Origin: Campylobacteraceae bacterium
GTDB taxonomy: Bacteria; Campylobacterota; Campylobacteria; Campylobacterales; Sulfurovaceae
Length of the DNA stretch: 6,077 nucleotides
Assembly: GCA_027030605.1 (NCBI GenBank)
Contig: JALVEV010000004.1
Coordinates: 1-6,077, forward strand
Reading direction: 5' to 3'
The notes beneath the pieces were generated by a model, which was not told the DNA's origin, did no database searches, and saw only the letters and a list, made by a program, of their open reading frames with translations. A program made the position numbers and the translations under genes. Within the stretch, counting starts at the first letter, position 1. Each line of letters starts with the position of its first letter. Shown piece by piece: positions 5,161 to 6,077 of the stretch.

Positions 5161-6077
5161 ATGTTCTATAGATTGCTCCTCTTTCTTATCTTTATTGTTT
5201 TTTTAGGTTGTGGAAGCGATAGGGCAGATAGAGCCTCTATTGACAGCGATAGAGATGGACTATCGGATAGAGCAGAAGCTGTTTTGGGAACCTCTGCTAG
5301 AAGTGATGATAGCGATGGAGATGGAATTAAAGATTTTGATGAAGCCAATAGTGATAGTGATGGTGATGGAATTAATGATGCTTTAGAGTCTATGCTTGAA
5401 GATAGTGACCATGATGGAGTGGTTGACCAATTTGATAGCGATAATAGTAACCCAACTAATGATAGTGATGAAGATGGTGTCTCTAACCAACATGAGATAC
5501 TTGCTGGAACTAATCCTTCAGACTCTCATGATACTCCTGATGTTACACACGATAGAGATAATGATAATTTACCAGATGGTATTGACCCTAATGATAACAA
5601 TATGGATAGCGATGGAGATGGAATTGTAGATGGTGCAGATGCTGATGTTAATGGTGATGGTATTAATGATAATGGAATTGATAGCGATAACGATGGTATA
5701 AACGATAGTTCTGATGCCGATGTAGATGGTGATGGCATTGTAGATAATGGAGCCGATAATGATGGAGATGGGGTTAATGATGAGTATGACCTTGATGATG
5801 ATAATGATGGATTACTAGATAGTAACGATTTTAATAGTACCAACCCCGATAGCGATGGAGATGGAATTTTAGATGGTATAGATGCCGATGTTAATGGAGA
5901 TGGTATCAATGATAATGGTAGAGATAGTGATGGAGATGGGATTACTAATCGTGCAGATGCCGATGTAGATGGTGATGGAGTTGTAGATAATGGAGCTGAC
6001 AATGATGGAGATGGTGTTAATGATAAGTATGACCTTGATGATGATAATGATGGTATTGTTGACACGCAGGAAAGAGC
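5161..6077 (+). CDS. Asp-rich TSP3/calcium-binding repeat lipoprotein (truncated at right edge)
   Basis: The frame from ATG 5161 is open to the end of the window (305 complete codons plus two bases), so the C-terminus is missing. The leader MFYRLLLFLIFIVFLGC ends in a lipobox F-L-G-C with C17 as the predicted lipidated residue and Gly at +2. The mature start CGSDRADRAS resembles the preceding lipoprotein's CGASDRAST, suggesting paralogy. From residue 28 nearly everything is calcium-loop sequence of DxDxDG type (for example DSDGDGIKD, DSDGDGIND, DVDGDGIVD), first in loosely spaced units with GTNPS/NPTN turns, then in an 81-residue tandem repeat from residue 149. The visible part is strongly acidic and has no cysteine after C17. 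It starts 15 bp after the upstream stop without a clear Shine-Dalgarno box, so coupling or weak initiation is possible. A calcium-stiffened surface stalk or adhesin is the likeliest class; whether it ends in an FGE-like, OmpA or other domain cannot be seen. Coding status is strong (intact frame, leader, repeats); function is not known. Confidence 0.85.
   Translation, partial: MFYRLLLFLIFIVFLGCGSDRADRASIDSDRDGLSDRAEAVLGTSARSDDSDGDGIKDFDEANSDSDGDGINDALESMLEDSDHDGVVDQFDSDNSNPTNDSDEDGVSNQHEILAGTNPSDSHDTPDVTHDRDNDNLPDGIDPNDNNMDSDGDGIVDGADADVNGDGINDNGIDSDNDGINDSSDADVDGDGIVDNGADNDGDGVNDEYDLDDDNDGLLDSNDFNSTNPDSDGDGILDGIDADVNGDGINDNGRDSDGDGITNRADADVDGDGVVDNGADNDGDGVNDKYDLDDDNDGIVDTQER
5605..6077 (+). 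repeat. 243-bp tandem repeat (81 residues) within the third envelope gene
   Basis: Copy 1 spans 5605-5847 and copy 2 starts at 5848 and is cut by the window edge. Matching landmarks are exactly 243 bp apart: gatagcgatggagatggaat at 5605/5848, gatgttaatgg at 5644/5887, and tatgaccttgatgatg at 5785/6028. By hand alignment 60 of 76 comparable residues are identical, most differences falling near residues 181-184 of copy 1 and at the copy's end. More copies may follow outside the window. Confidence 0.88.

Noticed and set aside
5166..5348. Minus-strand 60-codon Ser/Leu-rich frame
   Set aside because: It is antisense to the leader and first repeats of the third envelope gene and is low in complexity.
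5526..6065. Long minus-strand open frame, Ser/Pro/Leu-rich, opposite the third envelope gene
   Set aside because: It is the antisense reading of the GAT-rich calcium-loop repeats, which lack stops when read backward. Its low-complexity product mirrors the repeat period, and the plus-strand frame has a leader, lipobox and recognised motifs.

Overview
The window is AT-rich bacterial DNA, most likely from a Campylobacterota (epsilonproteobacterial) genome of the Sulfurovum/Sulfurimonas kind. This assignment rests on the low-GC codon use, the style of the RNase HII and OmpA proteins, and the envelope genes. It is an inference from general appearance, not a database match.

Region 1 (1-2060, minus strand) is a DNA maintenance pair. 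A complete recQ helicase gene is followed by rnhB (RNase HII), which overlaps the recQ stop by 8 bp and runs off the left edge of the window. The two probably share one transcript.

Region 2 (2061-2293) is a divergent intergenic region. Its recQ-proximal part carries a nested 34-bp dyad (2096-2129). Its ompA-proximal part is about 95% A+T over 80 bp, with weak promoter-like elements and an AT-rich inverted repeat.

Region 3 (2294-6077, plus strand) is an envelope operon of three tightly spaced genes (gaps of 2 and 15 bp). The first encodes an OmpA-family outer-membrane protein with one thrombospondin type 3 (TSP3) calcium-binding element before its peptidoglycan-binding domain. The second encodes a 587-residue lipoprotein with eight exact 23-residue TSP3 units followed by a C-terminal domain that carries the landmarks of the formylglycine-generating-enzyme (SUMF1/C-type-lectin-like) fold without its catalytic cysteines. 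The third encodes a lipoprotein made almost entirely of Asp-rich calcium-binding repeats, open to the right edge (305 complete codons visible); its mature N-terminus resembles that of the second protein.

The most interesting reading is that the operon encodes a calcium-dependent surface apparatus: an OmpA anchor that can bind peptidoglycan, plus two lipid-anchored, calcium-stiffened stalks, one of which ends in a possible ligand-binding head. Four of the eight stalk units of the first lipoprotein carry a D/E-T-N-(A/V)-T motif that fits the Campylobacter PglB N-glycosylation sequon, while the alternating units keep the usual T-N-P that would block it. No transport, glycosylation or mobile-element gene is visible in the window, so partners and function remain inferred.
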